DNA of 38,532 nt from CAZWDL01 sp964632995 (lineage in GTDB: Bacteria; Bacteroidota; Bacteroidia; Chitinophagales; Saprospiraceae), in the NCBI GenBank assembly GCA_964632995.1, contig CAZWDL010000069.1, positions 1 to 38,532 of the forward strand, read 5' to 3'. The notes under the pieces are model-generated. The model was not told where the DNA came from and did not search any database. It saw only the letters and a list, made by a program, of their open reading frames with translations. The position numbers and the translations under genes are program-made. Numbering within the stretch: the stretch's first letter is position 1; every line of letters begins with the position of its first letter. Below are positions 36,472 to 38,532 of this stretch, one piece after another.

Positions 36472-37194
36472 TTACTGAATTTCTTCGCGTAGTGCTTCGG
36501 CTTTTGAATAGAACAGATGATCTTCATCTGCCAGTATCTGTTCGAGGGTGTTCATTGCTTCGGATGGTTTATCCTCCTTTATATAAGACAATGCCAGCAG
36601 CCATTCCGCTCTTTCCCGAAAGGGGGAATCGCCGCTTTTCATCACTTCGATGAGGTATTCCCTGGAATCCTCCGGGTTCCCCTGGTAGAGTAGGGAAGCC
36701 CCCAGGTAATAGGAGACCGTGTCGTTGGGATCCCCCGGATCATAGAGGTTTTGGAGCTTGGCGTAGGCGGTCTGATAATTTCCCTCGCTGTAATACGTCA
36801 TGGCATCAGCGAGTTCGTAATTCGATGCGCCGCTCATCAGGCTGGGGATACCGGGATCGACGTAGCGGTATTCCTCGTATAGCGGCTGTTGGACTTGGTT
36901 GAAAACAAAATAGCCGGCGATGAGCAGGGCAATGGAAGCGGCGACCAGCCAGGAGGATCTTCTCCAGTTTATTTTCCGGATGCTCGCCTCTTTATTATCT
37001 GTTTGTTCTTTAAATAAGTCTGCCAGTCGATCCTGCAATCCTTCCGCCTCAATTGCCAGGCGGGTGTTTTTCAACCAGTTGATTTCTTCATCGATATCTT
37101 CAACAGGCGCATTCCTCAGCTGCTCTTCCAGCTCTTGCCGGCTGATCTTTCCATCGAGGTAACCTTCTATTTTTTCAATAACCTGTGCATCCAT
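36472..37194 (-). CDS. Membrane TPR protein in the anti-sigma position
   Basis: 240 aa. A cytosolic N-terminus of about 78 residues (VIEKIEGYLDGKISRQELEE) leads to one helix (WLVAASIALLIAGYFVF, about 82-98) and an extracytoplasmic TPR domain (YYSEGNYQTAYAKLQNLYD, KPSEAMNTLEQILADEDH). There is no zinc-binding H-x3-C-x2-C motif. The order sigma, this gene, CHAT and the single-pass topology are those of an anti-sigma factor whose outer domain is the sensor. It starts 4 nt after the sigma stop; its stop is 10 nt from the CHAT start. It binds an unknown partner and is a candidate CHAT substrate. Confidence 0.85.
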   Translation of the reverse strand: MDAQVIEKIEGYLDGKISRQELEEQLRNAPVEDIDEEINWLKNTRLAIEAEGLQDRLADLFKEQTDNKEASIRKINWRRSSWLVAASIALLIAGYFVFNQVQQPLYEEYRYVDPGIPSLMSGASNYELADAMTYYSEGNYQTAYAKLQNLYDPGDPNDTVSYYLGASLLYQGNPEDSREYLIEVMKSGDSPFRERAEWLLALSYIKEDKPSEAMNTLEQILADEDHLFYSKAEALREEIQ

Positions 37195-37198
37195 TTTG

Positions 37199-37738
37199 CT
37201 AGGTATTTTGGCTATACAGCGCTCGCAGTTTGACCATACAGCGGTATTTGTTGTTCTTCGCGGTGTTTTCGTTTATGTCCATCCGCTCAGCAATGATTCG
37301 CAGGGATTTCTTTTCGTAATAAAACAGTTTTAACAGTTTCCTGCACTTTTCGTCCAACTGCTTAAAATAGCGCCGCAGATTCATGATCTCGGGATCCGGC
37401 TGCTGAAAAGGATGCCGGCTGCTGTCCGGAATTTCCGCTTCGTACTCGGCTACGGCGACGGTCTTTTTCTTTTTCCGCAATTTGCTGATCCATAAGTTTC
37501 GGCAGACGCTATAGAGATAAGTGGAGATTTGGGTATTGTCCTGGAGTTGGAATCGGTCTTTTTGGATATTCATCCATAAAACGACGAGGCCCTCCTGGAA
37601 AATATCCAGTGCGTCGGCTTCGCTGCCGCTGTTGCGGGTGACCATACGGGTGACGAATCCCAGGTATTCATTGTAGAGATAGGTAAACGTGCGGCTGTCT
37701 TTTTCGGCAATGCCCCGGTAAATCTCTTCTTGGGTCAT
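37199..37738 (-). CDS. ECF-type RNA polymerase sigma factor
   Basis: About 179 aa from ATG 37736-37738 (a TTG three codons upstream is possible). Sigma region 2: YNEYLGFVTRMVTRNSGSEA, DALDIFQEGLVVLW, YLYSVCRNLWISKLRK. Sigma region 4: FKQLDEKCRKLLKLFYYEKK, IAERMDINENTAKNNKYRCM. There is no region 3 or 1.1, as expected for the ECF group. First gene of the operon. Its own upstream region (37748-37816) lacks a clear copy of the TGATGACC-CGATA promoter, so autoregulation is not obvious. Confidence 0.95.
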   Translation of the reverse strand: MTQEEIYRGIAEKDSRTFTYLYNEYLGFVTRMVTRNSGSEADALDIFQEGLVVLWMNIQKDRFQLQDNTQISTYLYSVCRNLWISKLRKKKKTVAVAEYEAEIPDSSRHPFQQPDPEIMNLRRYFKQLDEKCRKLLKLFYYEKKSLRIIAERMDINENTAKNNKYRCMVKLRALYSQNT

Positions 37739-37816
37739 GTTCGGCAAATTGGCTTGTTCGGTAGTCTTCGATGTGCATGATAAAGGTATTTAAAATTTTA
37801 ACAGATAAGAAAAGTC

Positions 37817-37849
37817 AGACCTGCTAATTCCGGGGGAACCGGCAGGTCT
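37817..37849 (-). terminator. Intrinsic-terminator-like hairpin after the small lipoprotein
   Basis: AGACCTGC (37817-37824) and GCAGGTCT (37842-37849), followed on the minus strand by GACTTTTCTTATC. It lies 12 nt beyond the small lipoprotein stop and before the sigma factor, insulating that gene from the operon. Confidence 0.6.
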
Positions 37850-37861
37850 TTCCTTCAGTAT

Positions 37862-38134
37862 TTAATCCTGTTTTTTCACCTCTTTGAAGTTATGGAATTG
37901 CGGATGTTGCTGGGGATTGAAGAACTGATCGTTCCGTCGAGGCCCGGCTACTTGCCAGCCGTCGGGAAGGGGGAGCTGAGCGACCGCTTCGTTAGAGGAG
38001 GCGCTGGTAAGGTCGTGAAAATACCATTGGTCGACGGAAGATACCATGCTGTTATCTTGGTAATTCGATTGGCTTTCACAAGAGAAAAAGGTAATCAGGA
38101 AAAGAACGAGTAGGTAAAAAGCTTTGGTTTTCAT
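37862..38134 (-). CDS. Small lipoprotein related to the 352-aa lipoprotein
   Basis: 90 aa from ATG 38132-38134. Type II signal, Cys in LFLITFFSC. Mature part: AVAQLPLPDGWQVAGPRR and NDQFFNPQQHPQFHNFKEVK. The LPLP-DGW and (N)D-FFNP-x-x-HPQ-x-H-N motifs match the ends of the 352-aa lipoprotein (MPLPADW, NDEFFNPERDPNLNH), with the intervening region absent. Short and probably expressed from the TGATGACC-CGATA promoter just upstream. Function unknown. Confidence 0.75.
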   Translation of the reverse strand: MKTKAFYLLVLFLITFFSCESQSNYQDNSMVSSVDQWYFHDLTSASSNEAVAQLPLPDGWQVAGPRRNDQFFNPQQHPQFHNFKEVKKQD

Positions 38135-38164
38135 GATGTTCAATTTCTGATTGTTTTACCCTTT

Positions 38165-38192
38165 TATCGCCGCGATTGGAAAAAGGTCATCA
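38165..38192 (-). promoter_or_regulatory. Putative ECF sigma promoter upstream of the small lipoprotein
   Basis: Minus strand: GATGACC (38191-38185), 15 nt, CGATA (38169-38165), about 30 nt before the ATG. Same boxes and spacing as upstream of the 352-aa lipoprotein. Confidence 0.55.
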
Positions 38193-38281
38193 TAGAAGCT
38201 TATTTTTTTAAAATTTTTTCCAACAGCATTTTTTCTAATAGGCTCAAGCTCTCCTGTAAGTATCTGAAAAAGTTAGTACTT

Positions 38282-38532
38282 TTATATAATGGAGCGTAAA
38301 ACCCACCGGTCTTCAGCCGGTGGGATGAAAGCGAGACGCTTTACCCCTGTGACAAGATGTACCGCCGGATCGTATTTGGAGATGCTTCCCCAATCGAACA
38401 AACGAAATAGCCATCTGACCAAAAAGTGTGTTCTTTCCAAAAGTGCTTTAACAAGAATGTCGAGTACTTTTTACAAGAAGTTGTATTTTTGGAGTAATCG
38501 AAAACTTTCATTGCTGAGCGTGAAAAAGATTC
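38282..38532 (-). mobile_element. IS200/IS605-type insertion sequence, right end (runs off window)
   Basis: A terminal hairpin CCCACCGG-TCTTCAG-CCGGTGGG (38302-38324) with the flanks GAGCGTAAAA and ATGAAAGCGAGACG, adjoining the C-terminal part of a Y1 transposase gene. IS200/IS605 elements are recognised by such subterminal hairpins and leave no inverted terminal repeats. The rest of the element is outside the window. Confidence 0.75.
38341..38532 (-). CDS. IS200-like transposase TnpA, C-terminal part (runs off right edge)
   Basis: 63 codons then TAA (38341-38343). The end KHFWKEHTFWSDGYFVCSIG and NTIRRYILSQG is typical of the C-terminus of IS200/IS605 Y1 (HUH) transposases. The catalytic HUH and Tyr residues would lie beyond the edge. 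It is in the expected relation to the right-end hairpin. Confidence 0.85.
   Translation of the reverse strand, partial: ESFSRSAMKVFDYSKNTTSCKKYSTFLLKHFWKEHTFWSDGYFVCSIGEASPNTIRRYILSQG

Noticed and set aside
33321..37738. CRISPR (type III-E) interpretation of the CHAT locus
   Set aside because: No repeats-spacer array, gRAMP/Cas7-11 or Csx30/Csx31 gene is visible in the window; the CHAT protein has a signal peptide.

Overview
The window looks like a draft chromosomal contig from a member of the Bacteroidota, most likely the Saprospiria (Lewinella / Saprospiraceae type). Evidence: two proteins end in type IX secretion (Por) sorting domains; there is a hybrid two-component (HTCS) regulator, triple-tyrosine propeller regulators, a LytS/LytR pair, SPI/SPII signal peptides with Bacteroidota-style lipoboxes, and TAnnTTTG-like promoter boxes. 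The taxonomic call is inference. Three runs of ten N (2965-2974, 5279-5288, 11505-11514) are scaffold joins, and all three fall inside genes that can be largely reassembled by eye.

Left third (1-13.5 kb): a partial lipoprotein; a 7TM-DISM hybrid histidine kinase/AraC regulator; a thiolase-fold KAS III enzyme; a META-domain remnant; an XRE regulator with a candidate operator; a DUF4160/DUF2442 pair; a conserved hypothetical; two Tat-exported Gfo/Idh/MocA oxidoreductases; a LysE-type exporter; and an alpha/beta hydrolase that has lost a recognisable start codon. The spacers are unusually rich in palindromic repeats of several families.

Middle (13.5-31 kb): a small secreted-protein/lipoprotein pair; a sulfatase; a GH16 beta-glucanase with PKD domains and a T9SS tail; and, divergent from it, a periplasmic-propeller regulator with its own DNA-binding domain (probably a glucan-sensing locus). 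Then come a decayed gene with an internal stop, an AT-rich VCBS-repeat secreted protein, a truncated propeller gene, and a propeller-LytS sensor kinase with a LytTR response regulator.

Right third (31-38.5 kb): a nitronate monooxygenase-like enzyme, then the most interesting block, all on the minus strand. An ECF sigma factor, a membrane-anchored TPR protein in the position of an anti-sigma factor, and a secreted TPR-CHAT caspase-like protein form a tight operon. It is bracketed by two related lipoprotein genes. Both lipoprotein genes carry the same putative promoter, TGATGACC...CGATA with an identical 15-nt spacer between TGACC and CGATA, which suggests that they are the regulon of the sigma factor. 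I infer a protease-gated sigma-factor signalling system, analogous in logic to the CHAT/Csx30/sigma module of type III-E CRISPR but extracytoplasmic and without CRISPR. The window ends in an IS200/IS605-type transposase gene; a solo copy of its end hairpin lies at 9.5 kb.
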